A stretch of DNA of 64,000 bases from Oleisolibacter albus (GTDB lineage Bacteria > Pseudomonadota > Alphaproteobacteria > Azospirillales > Azospirillaceae), in the NCBI RefSeq assembly GCF_003336875.1, contig NZ_QGNJ01000007.1, positions 186,001-250,000 on the forward strand, given 5' to 3'. Below are positions 56,053 through 64,000 of the stretch, in pieces. Position numbers and translations under genes: made by a program. The notes under the pieces were generated by a model, which did not search any database, was not told the DNA's origin, and worked only from the letters and a program-made list of their open reading frames with translations. Each line of letters begins with the position of its first letter. The first letter of the stretch is position 1.

Positions 56053-56703
56053 ATGACTGCGTGGCTGCTGGGGATTGTCTATAGCTGGGGCTATGCCGGG
56101 ATATTTCTGCTGCTGGCCCTGGCACGGCTGATCCCCCCCATCCCGTCGGAAACAGTCATCCCGCTGGCCGGCCTTGGCACGGCCGGGGGTGATTGGAATC
56201 TTCTCGGGCTGGCCCTGGCGGGCGGACTCGGCTCGACGGCCGGGCAATTGGTCTGGTACATGCCCAGCCGCCTGTGGAAGCCTGACCGGCTAGAGCGCTT
56301 TCTGCACCGTCACGGCCATTGGCTGACGGTTCAGCCCCAACGGGTGGAGCGGACGACCGCGTGGTTCCGCCGCCGCGGCTGGCTTGCTGTTCTTGGAGCG
56401 CAGCCCATTCCGGGCCTGCGCACCCTGGTCGCCATCCCGGCGGGAGCCTGCCGCATGCCGGTCTGGCGGTTTGCCCTCTGGTCCTTCCTTGGCTCCGCCC
56501 TGTGGACACTGGTTTTGGCGCTGACGGGGCGGCTTCTGGCCCGGTGGCCCCAGGCCGAGCGCTGGGCTGGAGCCTTCACCCTCAGCCTCTTCGCCGCCCT
56601 GATCCTGGTTTATCTGGTACGGTTGGCCAAAATCCTGCGCAGCCGCCGCCAACACCGTCCCGGGCAAACGGACAGCACCGGGCAAGCGGCCGCTCCGGTT
56701 TGA
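56053..56703 (+). CDS. DedA-family membrane protein
   Basis: 216 residues with about five hydrophobic segments. DedA features: LIPPIPSETVIPLAG near residue 30, RRRGWLAVLGAQPIPGLRTLVAIPAGACRM in parts with the conserved Arg, and FALWSFLGSALWTLVLAL. The family moves phospholipids such as undecaprenyl phosphate across the membrane and supports the proton gradient. The tail is basic and soluble. AGGGGAC precedes the ATG. Confidence 0.88.
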   Translation: MTAWLLGIVYSWGYAGIFLLLALARLIPPIPSETVIPLAGLGTAGGDWNLLGLALAGGLGSTAGQLVWYMPSRLWKPDRLERFLHRHGHWLTVQPQRVERTTAWFRRRGWLAVLGAQPIPGLRTLVAIPAGACRMPVWRFALWSFLGSALWTLVLALTGRLLARWPQAERWAGAFTLSLFAALILVYLVRLAKILRSRRQHRPGQTDSTGQAAAPV

Positions 56704-56733
56704 CCGGCATGTGTCTCCCCGGCATCCAGATCC

Positions 56734-57093
56734 TCAATGAACCTCCTGGCTGACCTGCTCCGACGGGTTGGCGGATCGGGTCGGTTCGTGCGGGTCATCC
56801 GGCTCGCTGGCCCACGGGTTGGGCCGGGGGATCGGCGTTCCGTCAAGGCCGGGGGGCGCACGGCGAACGGCATCCAGCGCATCGGCAAGACGGGCCGTCT
56901 GGTTCTCGGCATCGGTGTCCGGGTCCGGGGAACGAACGCCCTGTTCGTTGGGATCGGGCTGCTGTGCGGCCTTGGTGCCGGGATCGGTGAGGCCGCGCTG
57001 GGCTGCGCTGGGACTGGCGTCAGGTGCGGCGGCGGCCCCGGTTCCGGCCAGGGCAACCAGGAGCAGCAGGGCAAGGACGGCTATCGGACGCAT
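56734..57093 (-). CDS. Small secreted protein, Pro/Asp-rich
   Basis: 119 residues. Signal peptide 1-22 (IAVLALLLLVALAGTGAAAA). The rest is low-complexity, rich in Pro, Asp, Asn and Glu (QQPDPNEQGVRSPDPDTDAEN), with one helix-like stretch (TARLADALDAVRRAPPG). GAGGGGGAGATC precedes the ATG. Divergent from the formate dehydrogenase operon; no function can be assigned. Confidence 0.6.
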   Translation of the reverse strand: MRPIAVLALLLLVALAGTGAAAAPDASPSAAQRGLTDPGTKAAQQPDPNEQGVRSPDPDTDAENQTARLADALDAVRRAPPGLDGTPIPRPNPWASEPDDPHEPTRSANPSEQVSQEVH

Positions 57094-57262
57094 GCGGGAT
57101 CTCCCCCTCGGCGGATCGGTCCATGGATCGATCAGGAAAACAGGGCCTGTCACCCTTTGTCCCGCGACCTTCATTCCCCCCGCCTGTTGTTTCCTCGCCG
57201 CCCTGTCTGCCGGTCGAGACATGTCCGACAGGCCAGGCCGGCGGGCAGGAAAAGGAGCAGGC

Positions 57263-57487
57263 ATGGCGGGCAGCAACGGACGGAACGGGGATCAGTCGAC
57301 CAATCAGGGTCCGGACCGGCGTGACCTTCTACGCGGTGCGGTTCTGGCCGGTGCGGCCGGGATCGCAGCCACAGCGGTCGCGGCACCGATGATCCAAGGC
57401 GAAAAAGAGGCGGTGGCAGAGCAGCTGAAGCCCCGCTACCGTGAAACCGAGCATGTGAAGCGCTTCTATTTCCTGAACCGGCTATAG
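57263..57487 (+). CDS. Tat-signal small protein of the formate dehydrogenase operon
   Basis: 74 residues. Twin-arginine motif DRRDLLRGAVLAGAAG, then a short mature part ending EHVKRFYFLNRL. Matches the small 'formate dehydrogenase region Tat target' family that regularly precedes fdh genes of this type. Perhaps helps export or assembly of the next protein; role unproven. GGAGCAG precedes the ATG; 13 bases separate it from the catalytic subunit. Confidence 0.85.
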   Translation: MAGSNGRNGDQSTNQGPDRRDLLRGAVLAGAAGIAATAVAAPMIQGEKEAVAEQLKPRYRETEHVKRFYFLNRL

Positions 57488-57500
57488 GGGGAGGGGCGCC

Positions 57501-60422
57501 ATGCTGGTCAAGCGCCGTGCCGCCGACCCGGCCCGCCGGGCCATCGCCGAAACCCTGACCCGCGCCGGGGCGGGCGGCGGGCTGGACCGCCGCGGCTTCC
57601 TTAAATCCTCAGGTCTTGCCGCCGGCGGGCTTGCGGGCCTGGGCGCCCTGTCCGTGGGGCGCGTGCGCAAGGCCGAGGCTGCCACCCTGCAGCCGGGTCA
57701 GGACATCGTGATGCGGAAGAATTTCTGCAACCACTGTTCCGTCGGCTGCTGCGTCATCGCCGAGGTGCAGAACGGTGTCTGGGTGCAGCAGGAACCAGGC
57801 TGGGAAAGCCCGATCAACCAGGGCACCCATTGCGCCAAAGGAGCCTCGGTCCGCGAACAGTCCATGGGCGACCGACGGACGAAATACCCGCTGAAGCTGG
57901 TGGGGGGGGAATGGCACCGCATCGGTTGGGACCAGGCCATCGAAGAGATCGGCACCGAGATGCTGGCCATCCGCCAGGAGTCCGGGCCAGACAGCGTCTT
58001 CCTGCTGGGTTCGGCCAAATTCTCCAACGAGGCGGCCTATCTGTTCCGCAAGTTCGCGGCGTTCTGGGGCACCAACAACGTCGATCATCAGGCCCGCATC
58101 TGCCATAGCACCACGGTCGCCGGTGTCGCGAACACCTGGGGCTATGGCGCCATGACCAACAGCTACAACGACATCCAGAATTCCAAATGTCTGGTCATCA
58201 TGGGCGGCAATCCGGCCGAGGCCCATCCGGTGGCCATGCAGCACATGCTGCGCGGCAAGGAGCGCAACCGCGCGCCCTTCATCGTCATCGATCCGCGCTT
58301 CACCCGCACCGCCGCCCACGCCACGGACTATGTGCGTCTGCGCCCCGGCTCCGACATCCCGGTGATCTGGGGAATCCTCTGGCATATCTTTGAGAATGGT
58401 TGGGAAGACAAGGCGTACATCGCCCAACGCGTCTACGGCATGGACGAGGTCCGCAAGGAAGTCGCCAAATGGACCCCCGATCTGGTGCAGAAGGTGTCCG
58501 ACGTGCCGGGCGACCAGCTGCGCCGGGTGGCCGAAGCCATGGCCAAGAACAAGCCCAGCACCCTGATCTGGTGCATGGGGGCGACGCAGAAGACCGTGGG
58601 CACCGCCAATGTGCGGGCCTACTCCATCCTGCAACTGGCCCTGGGGAATATCGGTGTGGCCGGCGGCGGCGCCAACATCTATCGCGGCCACTGCAATGTC
58701 CAGGGCGCCACCGACATGGGTCTGGATGTCACCACGCTGCCTTCCTATTACGGGCTGGCGGAAGGGGCCTGGAAGCACTTCGCCCGCGCCTGGGACGTTG
58801 ATTACGACTTCCTGCTGAACCAGTTCGGCACGACGGACATGCCGCGCGAGGCCAGGAAGAAGCTGATGGAAGCCAAGGGCATCCCGACCACGCGCTGGTT
58901 CGACGGCGTGCTGATGGATCCCAAGGATCTGGAACAGCCGGATCTCATCAAGGCCATGGTGGTCCTCGGCCATGGCGGCAACACCGTCACCCGCATGCCC
59001 GAAGTGCTGGAAGGCGCGCGCAAGCTGCGCCTGCTGGTCATCGCCGACCCGCACCCCACCAGCTTTTCCACCGTGCCGGGGCGCACCGACGGCACCTACA
59101 TCCTGCCGATCTGCCCGCAATACGAAACCGACGGCAGCCGGGCCGCCTCCAACCGTTCGCTGCAATGGGGCGAGCGCATCGTCCCGCCGCAATGGGAGTC
59201 CAAGGACGATTACGAGGTCCTGTACCTGCTGGCCCGCAAGCTGGGCTTCGCCGAACCGATGTTCAAGCACATCACGGTGGAGGGGACCCGGCCGGTGCCG
59301 GAGGATATCCTGCGGGAGATCAACCGCAGCTGCCTGTCCACGGGCTATACCGGCCAGTCGCCGGAACGGCTGAAGGCCCATGCCAAATATCAGGGCGACT
59401 TCGACAAGATCACCATGCAGGCCACCAAAGGCCCGCTGAAGGGTGAATATTACGGCCTGCCCTGGCCCTGCTGGGGACATCCGGAACTGCGCCATCCCGG
59501 CAGCCATGTGCTCTATGACACCTCCCGCCCGGTCATGCAGGGGGGCGGGGCCTTCCGCGCCCGGTTCGGCATCGAGCGCAACGGCGCGACCCTGCTGGCC
59601 GAGGGCAGCTGGCCCGCCGGGTCGGAGATCGAGGACGGCTATCCCGAATTCACCATGGCCGTGCTGAAGAAGCTGGGCTGGGACAAGGACCTGACCGCGG
59701 AGGAACGGCGGGTCATCGCGATGATCGGCGGCGACAATATCGACGAGGTCAGCTGGACCACCGACCTGTCCATGGGCATCATCCGCGTGGCCTTGAAGCA
59801 TGGCTGCTCGCCGGCCGGCAACGCCAAGGCCCGCGCCGTGGCCTGGAACCTGCCGGACCCGGTGCCGATCCACCGGGAACCTGTCTATACGCCCGAACCG
59901 GCCCTGATCGCCCAGTATCCCGCCTTCGAAGACCGGCGCGATTTCCGCATGCCCTATCTCAACCGCTCGGTCCAGGCGCGCGCGGCGGAACGCAATGTGA
60001 AGCAGGACTTCCCCATGATCCTGACCTCCGGCCGGCTGGTCGAATATGAGGGCGGCGGCGAGGAGACCCGGTCCAACAAATGGCTGGCCGAGTTGCAGCA
60101 GGTGATGTTCGCCGAGGTCAACGACCGGGATGCGGACCGGATGGGCATCAAGGACGGCACCGATATCTGGGTGCTGGGACCGGAAGGCGGCAAGGCCAGG
60201 GTCAAGGCGCTGGTGACGCCGCGGGTGGCGCCGGGCGTCGTGTTCATGCCGTTCCACTTTTCCGGCCACTGGCAGGGGGAGGATCTGCGCCCCCTTTATC
60301 CAGCCGGCATCGACCCCATCGTCCTGGGCGAGCCCTGCAACGGCATCACCACCTATGGCTACGACCCGATGACGGCCATGCAGGAAACCAAGGTCACGCT
60401 CTGCCGTGTCGAACGGGCCTGA
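57501..60422 (+). CDS. fdhA: Formate dehydrogenase catalytic (molybdenum or tungsten) subunit
   Basis: 973 residues. Tat signal with Arg30-Arg31 (DRRGFLKSSG). The 4Fe-4S site is Cys76, Cys79, Cys83 or 84 and Cys111. The catalytic residues are Cys201-His202 in QARICHSTTVAG, so this is the cysteine form, not selenocysteine. Then the bis-MGD folds (MGGNPAEAHPV, VVLGHGGN) and a C-terminal beta-barrel (LTSGRLVEYEGGGEETRSNKWLAEL in parts). Oxidises formate to CO2 in the periplasm and passes electrons to the next subunit. Confidence 0.94.
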   Translation: MLVKRRAADPARRAIAETLTRAGAGGGLDRRGFLKSSGLAAGGLAGLGALSVGRVRKAEAATLQPGQDIVMRKNFCNHCSVGCCVIAEVQNGVWVQQEPGWESPINQGTHCAKGASVREQSMGDRRTKYPLKLVGGEWHRIGWDQAIEEIGTEMLAIRQESGPDSVFLLGSAKFSNEAAYLFRKFAAFWGTNNVDHQARICHSTTVAGVANTWGYGAMTNSYNDIQNSKCLVIMGGNPAEAHPVAMQHMLRGKERNRAPFIVIDPRFTRTAAHATDYVRLRPGSDIPVIWGILWHIFENGWEDKAYIAQRVYGMDEVRKEVAKWTPDLVQKVSDVPGDQLRRVAEAMAKNKPSTLIWCMGATQKTVGTANVRAYSILQLALGNIGVAGGGANIYRGHCNVQGATDMGLDVTTLPSYYGLAEGAWKHFARAWDVDYDFLLNQFGTTDMPREARKKLMEAKGIPTTRWFDGVLMDPKDLEQPDLIKAMVVLGHGGNTVTRMPEVLEGARKLRLLVIADPHPTSFSTVPGRTDGTYILPICPQYETDGSRAASNRSLQWGERIVPPQWESKDDYEVLYLLARKLGFAEPMFKHITVEGTRPVPEDILREINRSCLSTGYTGQSPERLKAHAKYQGDFDKITMQATKGPLKGEYYGLPWPCWGHPELRHPGSHVLYDTSRPVMQGGGAFRARFGIERNGATLLAEGSWPAGSEIEDGYPEFTMAVLKKLGWDKDLTAEERRVIAMIGGDNIDEVSWTTDLSMGIIRVALKHGCSPAGNAKARAVAWNLPDPVPIHREPVYTPEPALIAQYPAFEDRRDFRMPYLNRSVQARAAERNVKQDFPMILTSGRLVEYEGGGEETRSNKWLAELQQVMFAEVNDRDADRMGIKDGTDIWVLGPEGGKARVKALVTPRVAPGVVFMPFHFSGHWQGEDLRPLYPAGIDPIVLGEPCNGITTYGYDPMTAMQETKVTLCRVERA

Positions 60423-60434
60423 GGGGGAGACGCC

Positions 60435-61058
60435 ATGGCACGCATGACCTTCCTGTGCGATTCCGAACGCTGCATCGAGTGCAATGCCTGTGTCACCTCC
60501 TGCAAGAACGAGCATGAGGTGCCCTGGGGCATGAACCGCCGGCGTGTCGTCACCATCAATGACGGGTTGCCGGGGGAACGCTCCATCTCCATGGCCTGCA
60601 TGCATTGCACCGACGCCCCCTGTGCGTCGGTCTGCCCGGTGGATTGTTTCTACCGGACCGAGGACGGGGTGGTGCTGCACAGCAAGGAGCTGTGCATCGG
60701 TTGCGGCTATTGCTTCTACGCCTGCCCGTTCGGCGCGCCCCAATATCCGCAGGCCACCAATTTCGGCGGTCGCGGCAAGATGGACAAATGCACCTTCTGT
60801 TCCGGCGGGCCGGTCACCGACAGCACGCCGGCGGAGTACCAGACCTACGGCACCAACCGTCTGGCCGAGGGCAAGCTGCCGCTCTGTGCCGAGATGTGCT
60901 CGACACGCTCGCTGATGGCCGGCGACCAGGAGATGCTGGCCGCCATCTACCGGGAACGGGTGGTGCGCCGCGGTTATGGCTCCGGCGCCTGGGGCTGGGC
61001 CACCGCCTATGGCGCCGCCAATCCCGGCCGGGCCTTCCAGCCCGGGCGGGGCGTCTGA
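60435..61058 (+). CDS. fdhB: Formate dehydrogenase iron-sulfur subunit
   Basis: 207 residues. Four ferredoxin-type cysteine groups: CIECNACVTSCKNEHEVPWG, CMHCTDAPCASVCPVDC, CIGCGYCFYACPFGAPQ and CTFCSGG...CAEMC. Carries electrons from the molybdenum subunit to the cytochrome. No signal peptide, so it is likely exported with FdhA. Starts 12 bases after fdhA. Confidence 0.94.
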   Translation: MARMTFLCDSERCIECNACVTSCKNEHEVPWGMNRRRVVTINDGLPGERSISMACMHCTDAPCASVCPVDCFYRTEDGVVLHSKELCIGCGYCFYACPFGAPQYPQATNFGGRGKMDKCTFCSGGPVTDSTPAEYQTYGTNRLAEGKLPLCAEMCSTRSLMAGDQEMLAAIYRERVVRRGYGSGAWGWATAYGAANPGRAFQPGRGV

Positions 61059-61079
61059 ATCCTGCGGCAGGGGAGACCG

Positions 61080-62141
61080 ATGATGACCGCCCAACGCCTC
61101 CGCATCGTCCTGACGGCTGCCCTGCTGCTCATGGCCCTGCCGGCCCTGGCGCAGCAGACGGCCCAGCCCCATGCCGGCGAGAAGACGACGTCGGAGGTCC
61201 CGACCGGACTCTATCAGATCCCTGGTCAGACCGAGGTGACATCACCCGACGAGGTGCCGCTGTTCGTACCGGCCCAGGACAAGATCATCGGCCGCGTCAG
61301 CATCCCCGACGGCAAGCTGGCCACGCTGGTGCAGCCGGAGGGCCGCGTCTGGCGCGATTTCCGCCAGGTCTGGCTGAAATGGGGGGCGGGCATCATCATC
61401 CTGGGCGCTGCGGCGGCCCTGACCCTGTTCTATCTGCTGAAAGGTACCCTCCGCATCGAGCACGGCCGCTCCGGCCGCTGGGTTCCGCGTTTCACCACGC
61501 TGGACCGCTTCGCCCACTGGACCACGGCCGTCAGCTTCCTGACCCTGGCGCTGACCGGTCTGCTGGTGACCTTCGGCCGTCCGATCCTGGTGCCCCTGTT
61601 CGGGCATGAGGTGCTGACCCCGCTGGCCCAGGCCGGCAAGATCCTGCACAACTTCACCAGCGTGCCGTTCGTGCTGGGGCTGGTGCTGATGGCGGTGCTC
61701 TGGATACGCGACAACATCCCGGAAAGGGCCGACTGGATCTGGATCAAGACCGGCGGCGGCATCCTGCGCAAAGTGTCGGAGCATCCCGAGGCCGGGCGCT
61801 TCAATGCCGGCCAGAAGCTGGTGTTCTGGGGCGTGCTGTCCGGCGGCGGCGCACTGGCCATCAGCGGCTTCCTGATGATGGTGCCCTTCGCCTTCACCGG
61901 CGTCACCGGCATGCAGTGGATCCATGTCATCCACGCTGTCGTGGCCGCCTTCATGATCGCCATGATCCTGGGCCACATCTATATCGGCACGCTGGGCATG
62001 GAAGGCGCCTTCGACGCCATGGGCCGGGGCGAGGTCGATGAGAACTGGGCCATCGAGCATCACCGCGGCTGGTACAATGAGATGTTCCGGCGGCAGCGGG
62101 AGCCTCCGGCCGGCAGCGGTCACCCGGCCGGGGCGGAGTAG
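61080..62141 (+). CDS. fdhC: Formate dehydrogenase cytochrome b subunit
   Basis: 353 residues. N-terminal signal-like segment 8-25 and a soluble stretch, then five hydrophobic helices (about 105-125, 140-165, 190-212, 243-265, 275-300). Haem histidines are expected in TLDRFAHWTTAVSF, GKILHNFTSV, WIHVIHAVVAAF and GHIYIGTLGMEGAFDAM. Anchors the complex and passes electrons to quinone. Starts 21 bases after fdhB. Confidence 0.93.
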   Translation: MMTAQRLRIVLTAALLLMALPALAQQTAQPHAGEKTTSEVPTGLYQIPGQTEVTSPDEVPLFVPAQDKIIGRVSIPDGKLATLVQPEGRVWRDFRQVWLKWGAGIIILGAAAALTLFYLLKGTLRIEHGRSGRWVPRFTTLDRFAHWTTAVSFLTLALTGLLVTFGRPILVPLFGHEVLTPLAQAGKILHNFTSVPFVLGLVLMAVLWIRDNIPERADWIWIKTGGGILRKVSEHPEAGRFNAGQKLVFWGVLSGGGALAISGFLMMVPFAFTGVTGMQWIHVIHAVVAAFMIAMILGHIYIGTLGMEGAFDAMGRGEVDENWAIEHHRGWYNEMFRRQREPPAGSGHPAGAE

Positions 62142-62154
62142 GTCGCTCCGCCCC
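62130..62154. terminator. Hairpin at the end of the fdh operon
   Basis: A perfect 9-bp stem GGGGCGGAG / CTCCGCCCC with a 7-base loop that includes the fdhC stop, between convergent genes. Confidence 0.6.
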
Positions 62155-62160
62155 CTCCGG

Positions 62161-62355
62161 TCACTGCCGCTGTCGGATCGGGTCGCCGGCCCCGCCGGAG
62201 AAGTTGCGGTGTTCGATGCTGTCGGCCGCGTCGAGGCGGGTCGAGGGCATGGCGAAGTAGCGGTCCGATTCGCGGGCGGCATAGCGTTCCAGCACCAGGC
62301 CGGCGCCGCCGGCAGCGACGGCCAGGAACAGCAGAGCCAGAAAAAAGGCCTTCAT
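62161..62355 (-). CDS. Small single-span membrane or secreted protein
   Basis: 64 residues: one hydrophobic segment (3-22, AFFLALLFLAVAAGGAGLVL) and a polar tail (YAARESDRYFAMPSTRLDAA, then EHRNFSGGAGDPIRQRQ). GGGGGAGACGCGAC precedes the ATG, a good ribosome site. Too short for a family call. Convergent to fdhC. Confidence 0.6.
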   Translation of the reverse strand: MKAFFLALLFLAVAAGGAGLVLERYAARESDRYFAMPSTRLDAADSIEHRNFSGGAGDPIRQRQ

Positions 62356-62485
62356 GTCGCGTCTCCCCCTCGTTTACCGTCCGAACCATCAACAGGGAAA
62401 AGCGGCAATCGGGCATCTGGGCGGGAATCAGAGGGTGCGACAGGGCGCCGCAGGCCGGCCGTCAACAGGGCGAACCGTCATGGCC

Positions 62486-62513
62486 TTGTCACAGGGTTTA
62501 AAACAGGTATAGC
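62486..62513 (+). promoter_or_regulatory. Sigma-70-type promoter before the 57-residue gene
   Basis: TTGTCA (62486-62491), 16 bases, TATAGC (62508-62513); the inferred leader is about 20 bases. Confidence 0.45.
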
Positions 62514-62541
62514 CTTGTGCAATGCAACAAAGGCGCATCAC

Positions 62542-62715
62542 ATGATGCACACCCAGGTGGAAACCCCCGTCGCTGCCCCGTCGACCCCGTCGCCGACGCG
62601 AATTGAACTGGCCTATGCCGAGGAATGGCACCTGATCATCCAGCAGGTCCGGGCCGCCCGCCTCAAGCATGAGGCGGAATCGGGCGGTCAGCCACCCGAA
62701 TCATCGTCCAGTTGA
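62542..62715 (+). CDS. Small protein of unknown function
   Basis: 57 residues. A Pro/Thr-rich N-terminus and one amphipathic helix (IELAYAEEWHLIIQQVRAAR) with a polar Ser-rich end. AAGGCG precedes the first ATG (a second lies one codon on), and a promoter-like pair lies ahead. Not recognised. Confidence 0.5.
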   Translation: MMHTQVETPVAAPSTPSPTRIELAYAEEWHLIIQQVRAARLKHEAESGGQPPESSSS

Positions 62716-62796
62716 AACTGCGGGTCCGCACCAGGGGCGGTTCCTCTCCCCTTGGGTAGTACCTCGCCGCTGGTTTCTGTGCGATTGATGGAGCAT

Positions 62797-62821
62797 GGAA
62801 CCTGCCCGATTGCGGTGGGTT
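62797..62821 (+). promoter_or_regulatory. EcfG-type promoter of the Nudix gene
   Basis: GGAAC (62797-62801), 17 bases, GTT (62819-62821). Inferred leader about 28 bases to the ATG at 62857. It excludes the upstream in-frame start at 62752 for this transcript. Confidence 0.5.
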
Positions 62822-62856
62822 GTGTTCTAATTCCGATTGCACAGGCAGTGCCCGCC

Positions 62857-63324
62857 ATGGCCAAAGCCAGCCGGAAACAACGTCACCAATATGCCGTCCT
62901 GCCGGTTTCAACCCGGGATGGGCGACTGCAGGTGGCGCTTGTGACCTCGCGGGAGACGCATCGCTGGGTCATCCCCAAGGGCTGGCCGGTCAAGGGCCTG
63001 ACCCCCTGGGACGCGGCCGCCAAGGAGGCCTTCGAGGAGGCCGGGCTGCGTGGCCGGGTGGAGACGGACACCTTCGCCCATTTTCGCTATGAGAAGCGCC
63101 TGTCTGCCAAGGCTTCGGTCGCCTGCGAGGTCGATGTCTTCCTGCTGCATGTGGAGCAGGAACTGGAGGACTGGCCCGAGCGCGACCAGCGCACGCGGCG
63201 CTGGATGGCGCCCTCCCAGGCGGCGCTGCTGGTTCAGGAAGGCGGCCTGGTTGAAGCGCTGCTGCGGCTGGCTCAGCCGGCGGCTGAGCCCTATCCGGCC
63301 AGCAGCCATCCGGGCGGCCCTTAG
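62857..63324 (+). CDS. Nudix hydrolase (diphosphoinositol-polyphosphate type)
   Basis: 155 residues. The sequence RWVIPKGWPVKGLTP, then AAAKEAFEEAG, is the Nudix box in the form seen in DIPP-like and alphaproteobacterial stress Nudix proteins; the first box Glu is Leu and the Arg of REUxEE is Lys, while Glu-Glu is kept. Cleaves a nucleoside diphosphate linked to another group; substrate unknown. The last 30 residues are helical. The stop overlaps that of the convergent response regulator. Confidence 0.86.
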   Translation: MAKASRKQRHQYAVLPVSTRDGRLQVALVTSRETHRWVIPKGWPVKGLTPWDAAAKEAFEEAGLRGRVETDTFAHFRYEKRLSAKASVACEVDVFLLHVEQELEDWPERDQRTRRWMAPSQAALLVQEGGLVEALLRLAQPAAEPYPASSHPGGP

Positions 63325-63734
63325 GAGCGGTCCCGCCCGCTGAACAGGGTCAGCCCGGCCGGACCGGCGGGCACCGTCTGCCCTGTCAGGGCGGAGCGCA
63401 CGGCCTGCACGGCGGAGACCAGATCCCCCGGCGAAAAGGGTTTGGCCAGCACGCCCAGGGCATAGGACCCGACATGCTCGGGCAATTCCCCCAGTCCCGT
63501 GACCAGCAGTGACGGGATGGCATGACGCTCAAGCAGCATCTCCGCCAGCATCAGCCCGCTTTCGCCATAGCCGAGCCGGACATCCAGCAGCGCCAGATCG
63601 AACGCGGTCCGCTCGGCAAGCGACAGGGCATCGTCGGCATTGGCGGCGACATAGACTTCGACGCCTGTCGTGCGCAGCGTCTCCTCGACATCGTGCGCCA
63701 CGATGGCATCATCTTCGACAATCAGGATCTGCAT
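63321..63734 (-). CDS. Single-domain response regulator
   Basis: 137 residues, receiver only: LIVEDDAIVA, phosphoacceptor Asp51 (LALLDVRLG), Thr in LLVTGLG, Lys98 in LAKPF. The VEDDAIVAHDVEETL start and absence of an output domain fit receivers paired with HWE kinases, such as the one that ends 117 bases upstream on the same strand. A Gly/Pro-rich tail follows. Confidence 0.87.
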   Translation of the reverse strand: MQILIVEDDAIVAHDVEETLRTTGVEVYVAANADDALSLAERTAFDLALLDVRLGYGESGLMLAEMLLERHAIPSLLVTGLGELPEHVGSYALGVLAKPFSPGDLVSAVQAVRSALTGQTVPAGPAGLTLFSGRDRS

Positions 63735-63850
63735 TGCTCTGCCCCGGGATCATGCGGGAACGGACTTTAGCGGGCGGATGGGACCGGCCGCCATGGCGCC
63801 ATCGGAGCACTGCCAAGGAGAAATGCCCCCTGTTCGAGCGGAGGGGGGGC

Positions 63851-64000
63851 TCAGTCCGGGTCGGCCAGCAGCCGGGGCAGGTCCAGATGGATGCGCACCC
63901 CCTCCTGCGGCCACGCCATGGCCAGGACACCGTGCAGCTGGTGGCGGATATTGCGCTCGGTCAAGGACAGACCAACCCCCGGCCGCGACGGCTGAACCGG
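63851..64000 (-). CDS. C-terminal end of an HWE/HisKA_2-type histidine kinase (cut by window edge)
   Basis: The last 49 codons are visible: GVGLSLTERNIRHQLHG, then VRIHLDLPRLL, the end of an ATPase domain in the style of the two HWE kinases in this window. The N-terminal part lies beyond the right edge. Probable partner of the response regulator at 63321-63734. Confidence 0.65.
   Translation of the reverse strand, partial: PVQPSRPGVGLSLTERNIRHQLHGVLAMAWPQEGVRIHLDLPRLLADPD

Noticed and set aside
57609-61172. A 1187-codon open frame on the minus strand
   Set aside because: Mirror of the formate dehydrogenase genes, with the same Gln/Gly/His-rich composition and no motif.
62752-62856. Longer Nudix protein starting at 62752
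   Set aside because: The added 35 residues are not Nudix-like and would begin upstream of the GGAAC-N17-GTT promoter.
1-64000. tRNA, rRNA, CRISPR arrays, insertion sequences, phage genes
   Set aside because: Looked for by eye on both strands; no cloverleaf, spaced repeats, transposase or integrase motif was found.

Overview
The window is about 64 kb of very GC-rich, tightly packed bacterial chromosome. Gene content points to an alphaproteobacterium of the Rhodospirillales/Azospirillaceae type: a Che3-like chemosensory cluster as known from Rhodospirillum centenum, several HWE-family histidine kinases, DUF2849/DUF934 in the sulfate operon, SAM-II-like leaders and possible EcfG-type promoters. 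Genus cannot be settled from the sequence alone. No rRNA, tRNA, CRISPR array or intact insertion sequence was seen.

Layout. 1-3.6 kb: 3'-truncated membrane histidine kinase, then metN-metI-metQ (methionine uptake), all on the minus strand behind a SAM-II-like leader. 3.9-5.8 kb: a periplasmic YceI protein and a cytochrome b561-YceI fusion. 6-8.3 kb: an EAL-CBS-GGDEF protein and a small unknown. 8.3-10.2 kb: rhodanese, ferritin-like protein and FNR/CRP regulator. 10.3-15.4 kb: an oxidoreductase, then the operon kaiC-kaiB-kaiB-HWE kinase (minus). 16-25.8 kb: a divergent eight-gene chemosensory operon (response regulator, cheW, cheR, cheW, MCP, hybrid cheA, cheB, CheS3-like hybrid kinase) joined by start/stop overlaps. 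25.9-28.2 kb: FAH-family enzyme and hldE (heptose for LPS).

28.2-42.5 kb is a sulfur block. A seven-gene minus-strand operon (cysG, DUF2849, cysI, DUF934, cysH, cysD, cysNC) turns sulfate into sulfide and makes the siroheme it needs. Divergently lie an Rrf2-family regulator, an FAD/NAD(P)-binding protein and the sulfate importer sbp-cysT-cysW-cysA. Two palindromes CCTAT-N7-ATAGG lie upstream of the FAD protein and of sbp and are candidate operators for the Rrf2 protein. The sbp leader also carries a structured element that shares a nearly identical core with the metN leader, so sulfate and methionine uptake may both respond to S-adenosylmethionine.

42.6-48.6 kb: HAD phosphatase, thioesterase, and dctD-dctB-dctA, with a good sigma-54 promoter and two candidate DctD sites ahead of dctA. 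49-51.8 kb: an AT-richer patch with an exopolysaccharide sugar transferase, then manC. 52-57 kb: an archaeal/eukaryotic-type prolyl-tRNA synthetase, a BON protein, greB, DedA and small secreted proteins. 57.2-62.4 kb: a formate dehydrogenase operon (Tat-targeted small protein, molybdenum subunit, iron-sulfur subunit, cytochrome b subunit). 62.5-64 kb: a small protein, a Nudix hydrolase with an EcfG-like promoter, a response regulator and the end of another HWE-type kinase.
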